A stretch of 29,869 nucleotides of DNA from Bigelowiella natans CCMP2755 (Eukaryota; Cercozoa; Chlorarachniophyceae): NCBI GenBank assembly GCA_000320545.1, contig ADNK01003507.1, positions 1 to 29,869 on the forward strand, in the 5' to 3' direction. The notes below the pieces were generated by a model that had not been told where the DNA came from, made no database searches, and saw only the letters and a program-made list of their open reading frames with translations. Below are positions 11,041 through 21,908 of the stretch, one piece after another; position 1 is the stretch's first letter, and every line of letters begins with the position of its first letter. The position numbers and the translations under genes are program-made.

Positions 11041-11341
11041 CTAATAGAAGCGAGGTTTCCAGTCCTTCTTATTCGGTAGAGTTGAGTCAATGCCATCCTT
11101 CTTGGCTTCTGTTGGAACATCACCAAGTCCCTTGCCATAATATCCAGGTTGATCCCATGCTTTGCCTGACAACCTGGAAAATTATTAGGCTACATGTTAG
11201 GATAATGGTTTATAACGAAGAGTATGCGACTAACTTTTTCTGCCGCAAGCGCTCCACGTCTGCCATCTGTTGGTGGTTCTTCATCGCACGCACTGTGCGG
11301 TCCTCCATCATTGAGTGGATCCAAGCGGTCACAAAAGACAT
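11041..11341 (-). CDS. Small unrecognised protein of about 79 residues, two exons
   Basis: Exon 1 (ATG at 11341-11339 to 11235) ends CAG AAA AA|gttagt. Exon 2 (11173-11041) begins after TTTTCCAG with G TTG TCA GGC, restoring phase across a 61-nt intron, and stops at TAG 11043-11041. The product starts MSFVTAWIHSMMEDR, has a basic helical middle (MADVERLRQKK) and ends in a polar, Gly/Pro-containing tail (GKAWDQPGYYGKGLGD; KKDWKPRFY). No signal peptide or membrane segment is visible, and I do not recognise the family. Because the frame is open upstream of the ATG (SPLS precedes it) and an acceptor-like CAG lies just before, the protein could have additional N-terminal exons. A longer plus-strand ORF (11004-11444) overlaps but has no protein-like features. 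Confidence 0.6.
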
Positions 11342-12045
11342 GCTCAAAGGACTGCTGTATCGAGAAAATCATTACTGTGAGACAACGCACCCTCTAAATC
11401 ACCCCCACTTTGACTATAGTTCGATCTCTATCTCTCAATCGTGACTTATGGCAATTTTGACAGTGTTTTTAAAAGATTAAGAGTCTCCCTCTGATTTGAT
11501 TCCTCTCAACAACTAGGCTGCCCCCCCCCCCTCCCATTCCTCATCCGTCACCCTACAACCTCCTGGCGCAGAACAAGTTATTCTAAAATTCTCGCCAATA
11601 GCAATCGAACGCCGTACAATATTACAATGATCTGATAAAAATTGATGTCGTAATAAGTTTTTACCCCAAATTTCGATGCCCGAGAATTTCACGAGAAACT
11701 ACGACAGAAAATTAATATTTTATCGGCCAAGTCGCATCCCTAAAACCGCCATGCATCTGTACCAAGCCATTGTCTGTAGCCAAAGGTCATTTTTTATCGA
11801 AGGAACTTCCTACTGAATCTTCAAAAGTGAAATTCTGCTGAGTATAACTTTCTTTTTTAAGAAAATCTTCATATGAGTTGTCGTAGGTGCAGAACCCCAA
11901 ACTTTTTTTCTGATTCAGATACGAGTATGGCTTCCTCCTCGTCGATGTATGTAAATGTGATGCGACGGCGATGCAGATAGATGGGGGATCATCGAGGACA
12001 TGCATGATGGGTGGTGAAGAGGGAACGAAATTCTTGTTAAGAAAA

Positions 12046-12102
<57 letters not shown>

Positions 12103-12136
12103 TGCATGATGCAAGCTCACTGTTCGCAACTTTTAG
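11342..12136. other. Divergent spacer between the small minus gene and Bud32
   Basis: It contains a poly-C tract (about 11520-11532), AT-rich sequence (11570-11720) and the GA microsatellite. A minus ORF at 12107-11787 begins inside the GA tract but then reads as moderately protein-like, and could be a 5' exon of the small minus-strand gene. I could not connect it with valid splice sites. Promoters of both flanking genes should lie here, and the missing first exon of Bud32 is probably here too. Confidence 0.5.
12047..12102. repeat. GA microsatellite just upstream of Bud32
   Basis: About 55 bases of near-perfect AG repeat with one AAAG interruption. It ends 35 bases before the first recognisable Bud32 exon, in its promoter, 5' UTR or first intron. 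Confidence 0.9.
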
Positions 12137-13015
12137 ATTTGGAGGACTTGGGGGACCAGAGAAACTCGAATTGTGGAAGCAAGGGGCAGAGGCTAGAATT
12201 TATAAATGTAGCTACATGGGGCGTCCAGCACTGGTAAAGGAGCGCTTTGAGAAGAAATACCGCCACCCAGAACTTGATCGAAAGATGAGAAATCAGCGCA
12301 CTCTGGCAGAGGTGAGGGCGATCCTCAAGTGCAGAAAGTTAGGACTGGTGAGGATTTCCATTAGTATTTGTTGCCCCTTTTAATGCGAAAGTGACGACGC
12401 CTTTGGTTTTCAGGACTCCCCAGTAATATTCCACGTTGACTTCCAGCGAAGCGCGATTGTAATGGAAGCTGTTGACGGTCGCACGATGAAGTAAAATAAA
12501 ATAAAAATAATAACAGTTTGATCCTGAAATCAGTTTCTGTTCCTCGAGGATAATCTTGTTGTTCCGATAATGCAGGGACACGTTGATTGAGATCGAGGGG
12601 AAGCTCGCGGATGACGGAGAAGCATCCCTACGCGCGAAGACAGAGGCGGCAGATCTGATGCAAAAAATGGGGAAAGCGATAGCTATGATGCACAATGGAG
12701 GAATTGTACATGGAGACTTGACAACATCGAACTTCCTCTTGCGGTATGCACTGAGATGCACTTCTTTCATGCAAGTCCCCTTTTCGTGCCCATTGTGAGC
12801 GAATGTCAACTCATAGAAGTCTCGATTCTGCTGTTTTCAATTCAGAGCTACAAACGAGCTCGTCATGATCGATTTCGGACTCAGCTTCGTCTCCACTGAT
12901 GCGGAAGATTTAGCTGTCGATCTTTACGTTCTTGAGCGGGCATTTATAAGCACTCATCCCGGAGCAGAACTTCTTTTCAAAAAGGTAATTGTTGTACACA
13001 CTGAATTACCCACAC

Positions 13016-13055
<40 letters not shown>

Positions 13056-13251
13056 TTAGATCGTACGTATCTCGTAGGTACTGAACGCATACAACGGAGC
13101 AGCAAGATACTCAAGCAGGGTCATATATACAGTGTAATTTTATTTACTGGTGTTGCTAAATATGGTCCGCCCTGCCTCTTACCTCATACAGATTCTCACA
13201 AAACTCGAGGACGTACGCCGGAGAGGAAGAAAAAGAGAGATGATCGGGTGA
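12137..13251 (+). CDS. BUD32: Bud32/PRPK (TP53RK-like) atypical kinase of the KEOPS complex
   Basis: Exons 12137-12347, 12414-12490, 12576-12743, 12846-12984, 13078-13119 and 13192-13251 keep phase at each GT-AG junction and give about 232 residues, the family's usual length. Motifs seen in order: [10 protein letters not shown] (nucleotide loop), [17 protein letters not shown] (catalytic Lys in VKERF), [15 protein letters not shown] (catalytic Asp), MIDFGLS (metal-binding Asp), [14 protein letters not shown], and the conserved C-terminal RGRKREMIG. In the KEOPS/EKC complex Bud32 partners Kae1 in making t6A at position 37 of ANN-decoding tRNAs. The first exon shown starts in phase 2 after CTTTTAG and contains no in-frame ATG before QGAEA, so a short upstream exon carrying the start codon is missing from this model. 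Identification is firm; the N-terminus is not resolved. Confidence 0.92.
13017..13052. repeat. TA microsatellite in Bud32 intron 4
   Basis: A perfect AT/TA run occupies over a third of the 93-nt intron between exons 12846-12984 and 13078-13119. Confidence 0.9.
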
Positions 13252-13373
13252 AGACGGCCAAGCAGTTATTCATTCACCACATGCTAGCATGAAATGATGA
13301 TATCTAGATGTACCTACCAGATCTAGCAGATACCTAGCTAGCTAGATATGCTAACCGATCATCTAGATCATTA

Positions 13374-13416
<43 letters not shown>

Positions 13417-13865
13417 TCAAGTTCATGCTGTATTAGATCACATTTTTGCAGTGCATGCTAGCGTGGCAGCTGCTAGCCTGATGAGATATGTACACATGTG
13501 GATGTACCTAGCTAGCTAGTGACACATGTCCAGACACAGCAGGTTTAGAGCTAGGATTGCAATGCATGCACATGGTCTAGTGGTAGACAGGCTGAAGCAG
13601 CTAACGACAAGCAGAGCCGTTAATGTGTAACAGAGCCGAGCCACATCACTAGCTAGCTTGATCGCCACGTCAGCTCAAGAGATTGGATGTACATCGCGTA
13701 GATCTAGACACCATGTACGTGAGACAGCTCAGCGCAATCTCATGTCTAGATGTGTCCCTGTGCGCCACTATTTTTTTCATTAGCAGCTCGGCGATCACAG
13801 TGATTGTCATAGCAATCTAGCATTGTGCCATGTGCGTTCATGTACGTGTTGTCGATTGCTGCTGT

Positions 13866-13896
<31 letters not shown>

Positions 13897-14364
13897 GCGC
13901 GCATCACATCACATCACACTTGTCCATCACATCGTGATCATAGGCCTACATGGCATGCTAGCATGTGGCGTGCCTGGCCGGATGTGTGTTTCAGTACACA
14001 TATGATCACTTGCGCAATCTTGAAGGAGCTTTCAAACGCGAACGAGATGGAGCTCGGATCCTTGATATCCCCTAATGAGCAATGTAGTCATTTCACATGT
14101 GATGATGCAAGTTCAGATATCTAGATGTTGTACCATTGGAGAACGAGGAGATGTAATTCTATCGGCATTTGACTTCGACCCTTTTGTCCTGATGACATTA
14201 GTTACAAAGTGAGAATATATGTGGGCTCAATGTATCTCGATGTGAAATAAAGTGGTTCGTCATCATGTAAGAAACCTGCTCGGGCTCTGCGAATGCAGTC
14301 TTCTTGACCCAATTGTCCTGATAACGGTACATATAGAATGAAAACAAATGTGGTTATATGGATT

Positions 14365-14397
<33 letters not shown>

Positions 14398-15192
14398 TTC
14401 TCTCTCTCTCTCTCTCTTGCTCTTTCCCTCAGTGTGGGTGTGAGTCGTCATCATTCACCTGCTCGGACTCTGAGAATGCGTTCTCCTTGTCGTTCTTCTG
14501 AGCTGTCTTAAGGGTTTAAGTTTGCTTGTGTGGCTGGCGATTGGCTTTCTGCAAATTTAATCGCAGATTCAAAGACAGCTCTTCACCAATGCAAAAAAAT
14601 TGTTCCTCTGCTTTTTAATTTTTGGGAAAATAAAAGAATGAGAATTTATTTTACGTTCGTGCTGTACGCCGAGTGGGAGACTTCATTCTTCTCCTATGTT
14701 GTAAATGAGAAATCCTCATAGCGAAGATGTTATGGCATCCTGTAAATTTAACTACCTAGTTTTTAGGCGAGGAATCATGCGAGGGGTTGGAATTTTCGTT
14801 TGTTTTCCATTCTTTTCGCTGAAAGCGTACGTCAATATCTCATTATGACCTCATAATTAACGTCTAAAATCGATTTGTGCAGTCGTACGAATCTGTAGTG
14901 TCCCCCCCTGCAGAGGCCGCGCTCTTGCTCTTAAAAGATGTGGGGGCACGGAGACGACTTGGTGCCTGCGATGTGCATGAACGTGGAGAACATCTTTGGC
15001 GAACGAACGAGTTTCCAGATGTTCTCACAATATTATTACCTTGAGTCGGCGCGGTCGCCGCCTGCTCGCGCTAACTTTCCCCTCAGGTCTCTTTACTTTC
15101 GGCTCAGAATGTATCATAGCCTTCGACGTGGTGCTGTCCACAGTGTGTCCTACGTAGTGTTTGTAGGTTTAACGCGATTTCTATCAGCCCTC
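13252..15192. other. Gene-free convergent spacer with microsatellites and CTAG words
   Basis: This lies between the 3' ends of Bud32 (plus) and the myosin (minus). It holds TA (13377-13412), CA (13865-13894) and CT (14364-14417) microsatellites. A CTAG/GCTAGC/CACATGTG-rich part spans about 13280-13990, and a diverged tandem duplication 14170-14490. ORFs such as 13825-14124 and 14938-15207 run through repeats or lack protein-like composition, so none is called. Confidence 0.65.
14170..14490. repeat. Diverged tandem duplication interrupted by a CT microsatellite
   Basis: Copy A (about 14170-14300) and copy B (about 14300-14490) share ordered blocks. These are GACCC..TTGTCCTGAT, AGAAT..ATGTGG, TCGTCATCAT, CCTGCTCGG.CTCTG and GAATGC..TCT.CTTG. 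Copy B is longer because a CT/CTAT microsatellite sits between the second and third blocks. Confidence 0.65.
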
Positions 15193-18100
15193 CTAATGCA
15201 TGCATGAGAGGTTTACACCTTCACTAGTTCCGTCTTTCGTGCCTTCCTCTGTATCAACCAACATTTTCCCGGATATATCCGCATCACCGAACCGACTCCA
15301 GTCGGCCTCCCGCGGTGTTGATGTCACGTCTGGCGCCTGCTTCGGCGGCTTCTTTTTCAAGGAGAGCTTGGCATTTATGGTTGCTTGTATCTGACCAGAA
15401 ATCCAGTCGTTCCAGTAATGCCATGGAATGTTCAATTTCTTTGATTGTACGAACATTGAGGTGGGGTCAAATTGGTCAAACCCGAGATCCGCCTCATCTA
15501 GTTTTCCCTGCTCCTGGAATCGTCGCAAAGCCGCAGTAACTGAAAGGCAAAAGAATTGAAGCTTCTGGTCATCTTCGGCTGAGATAGATGTTCCTTTTTC
15601 ATCTCCTGATGACGCCCCAGGTAAGGACTTTAAGCGCTCCTCTTCCTCACGCCGTTGTTTAACTTCTGCCAGCTTCTGGGCTTCCTCCTCTATTTTTTTC
15701 TTTTCTTCTTCTTCCCTTTTTCGTGACGCTTCTTCCTCAACCTGTTTTCTTTCTTTCTCCATTCGCAGTTTTTCTGCTTTCAGAGCTTTTAACTGCTCAT
15801 CTTTTGCCCTCATCCTCTCTACAACTTCCCGTTCAATCATTTCCTTCAAACGACGTTGTTTCTCTATCTCTGCTTCTTTGGCTTTCTTCTCGCCTTCTTC
15901 CTTTTTGCGAAGATAGCCAGGTTGGATAAGCTCCAGTTTGCGCTCATCACTCATGGATTCCAGCACACCATTTTCACCAAATAGGATGATATTATCGCCC
16001 GCCTTCCCGGCAAGACGTGCTTTATTAATTTCAAATTCGATAGTTGGAAATGGAGGGACGTCAGGAAGAATTTTCTTCACTACGGATAGATTACAGGCTG
16101 CTGCAATAGCATTGATAACCTTTCGAGGATTCCTCAAGAGGGACAAATCGTCGATCTCGAACATAGCACATTCTGGAATACCCAATATCTTCAGAGTCTT
16201 GATTGCAGCGAGAATATTTTCTCTTGCGAGCACAGAGCCATCCGTTGCGTTCGTATGAATTTTAATTTCAGACTTTTTGTCGAGCTTGTTACACATCTGA
16301 CAAATGGCGACTCCATTTGGTAGCCCATCGAACAAATCTGGACGTACTTCGACCCCTAGGTCCACAAACCACGTTGCAGCTTGTTTTGCTACAATCGAGA
16401 CCACCTCAGAAGACGCAAGATATTTTATCTGTATGGTTACAAGCATCATAGCATGAGATAATGAAGCGTCATACGAGTATTTATACATTCTAAATTATAG
16501 GATAGTTACATGTGTCAAACAGATTGGTGCGACCTTATTAGCAGCCAGCGACTCTTGAATATCGCGTTTGGCCTGAATTCTACTTTGAAGGGTCTCAATC
16601 AAATTGCTGCGATATCTCATTTGTCGAAAGTGTCTTTGCATGAATAACACTGATTGGCGGATTCGTTTGACGCGTTGTACTGCGAGGGCCGTACGAAGAA
16701 TTGAAGTAAGATGTAAAATCTGCAATCTTTGTCGGCATCGGCGCAGAGTTTTAAACATCGTTTTAGATATCACCACCTGTATCCTCACGTAGCGTGCCCA
16801 TTTTCGTTCCGCACGCATCCGACGCAACCGAACCAGCCACCGGGAGTATGCTTTCATAAACGCAGACAAGCGTAGTATACGTTTGCGGAGAAGGTGTTTC
16901 TTAATCCTATCCACAAGATCAGCAGGAACCTTCCAGTTTGGCCCTCCCTTACGCATAAGATCTTCTAGAAGTTCCTCTTGCTGTCCCTTAAAGAAGACCT
17001 TCGTGAGCCCCATCTCGAAATTAGAGAGACTTTGGTTGAAGCTTTTCAGTATAGCTTCACAAAAGTCTCGTTGATTTACAGTCTCCATCTTTTTCCGGTC
17101 ATTGGAGAATACTGAAGGACCGTACCGAGCGAAAAGGGCTTTATACTGGATCCTTGTCGGATATCCACACTTGATGATCTTTATTGCTTCAATTAAGCCG
17201 CCGCATCTGAGCTGGTCACCGACGTATTTATCTTTGAAAACTCCGGCCATCTTATCCAGATTAGGCTTGATGCATCTCACAAAGTACGGCTTTGTGGTGT
17301 TCAAACTCTTCATTAGATTCTTCAGTTGTTCGCTAAAAACATACCCAAGTGTACGCTTCTTGCTCTTTTTGCCCTTTAAATTCACCAACAGGTTCTGCAC
17401 TATCGGACTAGTAGATGTGCAGAATACTTCTACGCTGTCCTCATGCACACGATCAGCATTTTTCACCAAGAACTCTTTCGCATCGTAGCAAACGGGCATA
17501 GCGTAATGAAGTATCTGGAATCCATTGATGAGCTGCCTCTGTCCCCCTCTCTTCCGTTGTGCTTTTGGATTGGTATTCATTCGTTTGAGATTTTTATGCT
17601 TCCCATGTTCTTTGAAAATTAATTGGGTGAAGATCTTATCATCAGCCTTTGGCATCTGGCACGCTGTGTCTAACAATGAAAAAATTCCTCTAGGCCTTTT
17701 ATTAATGAGATCAAGGGTAGGCTTGTTGTCCGGAAGTTCGATCGGGGTCCAGAAAATACCTTCACGCTGATACTCAGCTTGTTCGGAGAGCATAATGTTG
17801 TAATTGAAATAACGCTGCAAAGTTTCGTTGGTGAAATTAATGCAAAACTGTTCAAAGCTGTTGTATTCAAAGCATTCGAATCCAAAGACGTCAAGGATGC
17901 CGATCCATTTAAGCGCAGAGTTTAAACCCGTATCTAATTTCGTCTCCGAGTCCTTTTTCTCACTTTTCGACTCCTCGTTATTGGATGCCCGTGTCTTCCT
18001 TCTGTTGCGGTTCCTCAGAGCAGAGTGACCGGCGTTTGACTTACGTATCGAAGACGCTGATCCATCTAATTTCGCATTCATATTCTTCATTATATCACTC

Positions 18101-20268
18101 AAGTGTTTGCCCGATTTTTCGGCCCTTAAGATAATACACCACATGCACACGGAAGGAGGGAGGCAGAGGGAGGAGGAGGGGGGAGTCAGCTCCAGCAATG
18201 GAGGAACATAAGTTCGAATACCTCTTTGCTTCCAATTTTGATACGTACAGTTCATAGTTTATCTTCTTTACGACCCTAGAAGAAATCATGCGATCTTAAT
18301 GGCCATACAATGGGTTGATCAAAATTAATCGTGAACCAGTCGAATAAGCTTCCGTATATAGCCTTCGCTGTCGAGTCTCTATTGCTTACTGCCTGTTCGA
18401 CGCTATACTCTTTCCAGATGACACTCCGAGCAACCTTTGAATCAACACAGACTTAATGTTTATTATTCACTCGGTACGCAAGAATAACACGCAATGATTA
18501 TTAAAAAAAATGGTACAATATATCACCCTCATTGACTGTTTCGTGAGTCGGCGTATCAGGTCGTCTTCATCTATTTCGAGTAGTCTTGCTGCCCATTTGA
18601 GATTAAACCTTCATGTTGCTTTCAATTACGGAGAAGCACGCGAGGATAATATGTAAGATTCTTACATGGAATCTTCACCGATCTTGCAAGAGTCGCTCGT
18701 CTTTGAATCGTCAGCAATAAACTCGATGTTACCGAGATGAAGCACCGCTGATACAACTGAAAGCATCTTCGAAATTGTCACCTCATCAAACCCTGTAACA
18801 GTGCTTACGTGAGAAATATTTCTTTCATGACAAAAATTTGTCCCACAGTGGAAAATGCGACCTAATAAATCTAAGGATTCCATTAATTCTGTGAAACGGT
18901 ATTCGTCAGATATTCCCGGAATTTCGATGCAATCAATTTGGTTGAGGTAGGCAAAGTCCTCGGCGGACTCAATCCCAAGTTCATTCAAGCTATTTTCATC
19001 CAGGCCTGCACACATCTGATGTCGTAACGGATACATATTTGTCAACATAAAATTATACATCAAAGAAATCAAGCTGTAAGTTAATACTTGATAGAAAATG
19101 TGATAGTTTCTCTCTCCGGGTGCCTAATTTACAAGGTCAAGCTCATTGATTGCGGCATCACTGCTGAGGTGGATCTTACTTGAAACACAACTCGTGACTT
19201 TTCCAGAAGGTAAGTCTCACAAGCAGAGCCCACAATTCTCCCTCCTGGTCGAATTTATTGGGGATTAGTCATCATATATTCAATATAAGTGATTCAAAAC
19301 CTTCTACATCCTTTGCCTTTGTGTCTGGTTCGTTGAATAGCAGTTTGGTAAATTTTCCGAAACGAGACGAGTTATTGTTGAGTAACGTCTAGTTTATACG
19401 AGTCATTTAAAAATATGACTACAATATTACCGAATTCGTACCTTGGCATTACCGAAACTCTCAAGAATTGGATTTGCTGAAAGAATCTGACATTTACAAT
19501 GATAAGGTGAAAGGATTGTGGATAAGTCATTCAAATAATTCATTTTAACGACGCAACCTGTTGCTCAATTTTAGCTGAGGTAAGAGCTGCTTCAGAGAAG
19601 GAGGATTTAGAAGTATTACTTTTGAACAATCCAATCGAAGTTGTGTAAGCTAGATGACGCATCAAATACCTTTTAAACCATCGCATGGAACATGGAACAC
19701 ATTATTGAAGTGGAATATTGCTTGAGGTAAAACATTGAATGAAGTGTTTTGAATTACTTTGCATTTTCTGTTTTCCCCGCACCAGATTCTCCACAAACGA
19801 CCATTGACTGGTTTAGTCCAGTCCTATAATATATTCCATATTTACACGGTAGTTAGTGCTGAGCACATACTCCAAATTTTTAGGTTCTTCACCAAAGTAG
19901 CTGCCGATAAGCATCTTCTGCAATATTGAACACATGGGGAAGCCCTTTTTCATATTTGGCCTTATTTGCGTATTTATCAATGAAGCCTAAGATTACGTCT
20001 TCTATGAATAGAAAACCAGGGTAACAGGGGCAGTTTATTTAACTGTTTGAGTAGCAGTTGAGCTGTTTGTATGGATTGACCGCCACGACCACCGAGGATA
20101 TCCCTTCAAATAGAACAAAGTAAAATAGTTGTCAAAATCGTGATTTGTCAGGTTCATCTATTTTGTCAATGGACCTGTGTATATCAAGTCCTTTGCGTAG
20201 CGAAGTTTCAGATTGCGTACTACATTCGGCTCGTCGAGATGAATAAGTGAAGAGAGGTCCTGGTGCAT
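15193..20268 (-). CDS. Myosin heavy chain with a C-terminal calponin-homology domain, 16 exons
   Basis: Exons: 20268-20175, 20103-20044, 20001-19893, 19823-19758, 19669-19558, 19486-19442, 19388-19301, 19244-19180, 19123-19088, 19015-18862, 18792-18666, 18608-18527, 18434-18337, 18275-18249, 18124-16534, 16428-15193. Total 3990 nt, 1,329 residues, all junctions in phase. Motor landmarks: LDEPNVVRNLKLRYAKDLIYT, VVVAVNPYK, P-loop GESGAGKT (99-106), ANPILESFGNAK, switch I NNNSSRFGKF (166-175), GERNYHIFYQ, switch II DVFGFE (466-471), FEQFCINFTNETLQRYFN, KPYFVRCIKPN (actin-binding region), QLRCGGLIEAI and TKVFFKG. A basic lever arm with degenerate IQ-like repeats follows. Residues about 927-1034 look like a CH domain (ARENILAAIKTLKILGIPE; MFEIDDLSLLRNPRKVINAI). 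A charged coiled coil or single alpha-helix spans about 1089-1186, then a tail of about 140 residues. No N-terminal SH3-like domain fits: an in-frame TAA lies just upstream of the ATG, though splicing into CACCAG|GAC is possible. Predicted role: actin-based motor; the CH domain may give a second actin or microtubule contact. Confidence 0.9.
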
Positions 20269-21908
20269 TGTGTTGATGATTTACTGTTACATGATGACCA
20301 ACATATACTTTTTCATGACAGTCTGGAACACTGCTACAGGCTACAGGCATTGTCAATGTGAATGTGTGAATAGTGAATAGCACGTAGCACGGAGTGTCAT
20401 TACTCAATCTTTCACAAAAGATAAGTCGATTCGTTCATGATCGCCTCGCGGAAAAATGGGGGAGGCGCGCTGATGGTATCAATGCCCACTATGATTTTAC
20501 CGGCACTCCGTCTTTGAGGGCAGACATTCCTCCTTCGGAAACGACCGCCTGCGGCACAAAGTTTGCCTGATTGCAACAATTCAGCAAACCAAAGAATCGC
20601 CGAGCTTGGATGCCATTTCGTACATGCGACAGGATTCAATCCCCATAATTTCCAAAAATGATATTCGGCTTGCAGCCCGCCTCTGCGACAACTCACATAA
20701 TAAACTGCACTTTTCACTCGTAGAACTGCTTCCAAATGAAGCGTCCCTTTTCACCCGCAACAATCTGGGGCGATTTCGATTGTTTGTCGTGATTGGAAAA
20801 TGTCAGGTCTTGTGGTGATCCAGTGTCATCTCGTCTGATCTTGAATCATTTCTCACAACAATGACCTCTGTTTTGTGCACGATCGAGAAGTCCTGAAGTT
20901 GGCGAAGATCAGGCACTTTGGAAATGCAGTTTTTCATCGTTGTTCTCATTGTTCTCATTGTTCACAAAAGACAATGAAACTAGGAATGGAGGAATGGCCA
21001 AAATGCCATTCTTGATTCACTGCGTTTCGTTTCACTGCAAACGTCTTGTCACACTTTGGAAACGTGGTTCATCATCGTTGTTCTCATTGTTCTCATTGTT
21101 CGTCGTGAATTCGTGAACACGTGAATCCACCAAGTGTCCCACGTTTGAAATGGCACATCGCCCGCAAGGAGCTTGCAGCTGGCTAGCTGGAGCGAAGGAG
21201 CTGCACAGGTTCCAGCACGTCACGAAAGGCTGCCCGATCTTGATACGCATGGATGCCCAGACGGCGCGGTGTTTCGCGCTCGGGATGGACAAGGCTGGAA
21301 GGCCAGAAGGTGCAGCTCTGGCTAGCTGGAGCTGCCTCGTGCAAGCACAAGAGCGCTGCTCGTTCGGGATGTCCGCTCGCACACGCACGCAGGTGTGCAA
21401 TCTGGCAGTGTGGAAAGGGGGAGAAGCATGCGAACGTCGACCCTTTCTCGCGGCCGGCCGAACGCAGTTGGCTGCATGCGTGGTGTCGCAATTTGGGGAA
21501 AAGTGTCTGGTGTTTTTCCCGAATTTTGGGCCACTGTGGCTGCGTGGTTTGACGCAACTGGGGTGCTGTGCCAGTGTGTGCCCGTTGCGCTGATGCATGC
21601 ATGTTGGTGCACAAATGGCCAGATGGCACAGTGTGTGAACGACTCGCAAGCAAGCGGCAAGCCTTCTCTGTTGCTCGTGTGCGCATGCACAAATCATCAA
21701 TGTCATTTCTTCAACAGGGTGTCAGTTTTGTGGACTCAAATCTGCAATTGCATGGCACTGGTGCAGTTGTGTTGCAAGCGCTGCGCAATGCGACTGCAGG
21801 TTAGCAGGTCCTCGCATGTGTGCATGTGCATGACACGTGACAATGCAATGATGTTAGGTTCATGTTTTCACGTACAATGTGCGTCATCGTGCGACATGAT
21901 GCAAGCAT
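20269..21908. other. Spacer between the myosin and the secreted-protein gene
   Basis: This is the 5' side of the myosin and the 3' side of the minus-strand secreted-protein gene. From 21120 to 21900 the sequence is GC-richer and open in several frames on both strands (e.g. 21032-21706 minus, 21150-21593 plus, 21183-21692 minus). None has a recognisable domain or convincing splice partners. A direct repeat occurs at 20917 and 21053. Upstream exons of the myosin could hide in 20290-20760, but I found none that joins in phase. Confidence 0.55.
20917..21102. repeat. Direct repeat of about 50 bp, two copies 136 bp apart
   Basis: Both copies start CACTTTGGAAA and end in CATCGTTGTTCTCATTG followed by TTCTCATTGTTC. 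Copy 1 starts at 20917 and copy 2 at 21053. The inner GTTCTCATT unit is itself repeated. Confidence 0.85.

Noticed and set aside
11004-11444. 146-codon plus ORF
   Set aside because: Antisense to the spliced 79-residue minus-strand gene, whose phase-consistent intron and cleaner composition make it the better model.
11787-12107. 106-codon minus ORF starting in the GA repeat
   Set aside because: Its first part is repeat-derived Ser-Leu. The rest is mildly protein-like, but no in-phase splice to the small downstream minus gene was found.
16429-16533. Apparent stop codon splitting the myosin into two genes
   Set aside because: The stop lies inside a 105-nt GT-AG intron whose removal keeps the frame. 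The two ORFs are one gene.
20132-20407. 91-codon minus ORF at the myosin 5' end
   Set aside because: Wrong frame. The adjacent frame carries LDEPNVVRNLKLRYAKDLIYT and splices in phase to VVVAVNPYK.
21032-21706. Long overlapping ORFs on both strands at 21.0-21.7 kb
   Set aside because: Several frames are open on both strands because the region is GC-rich; sequences are Cys/His/Arg-rich and show no domain or splice pattern.
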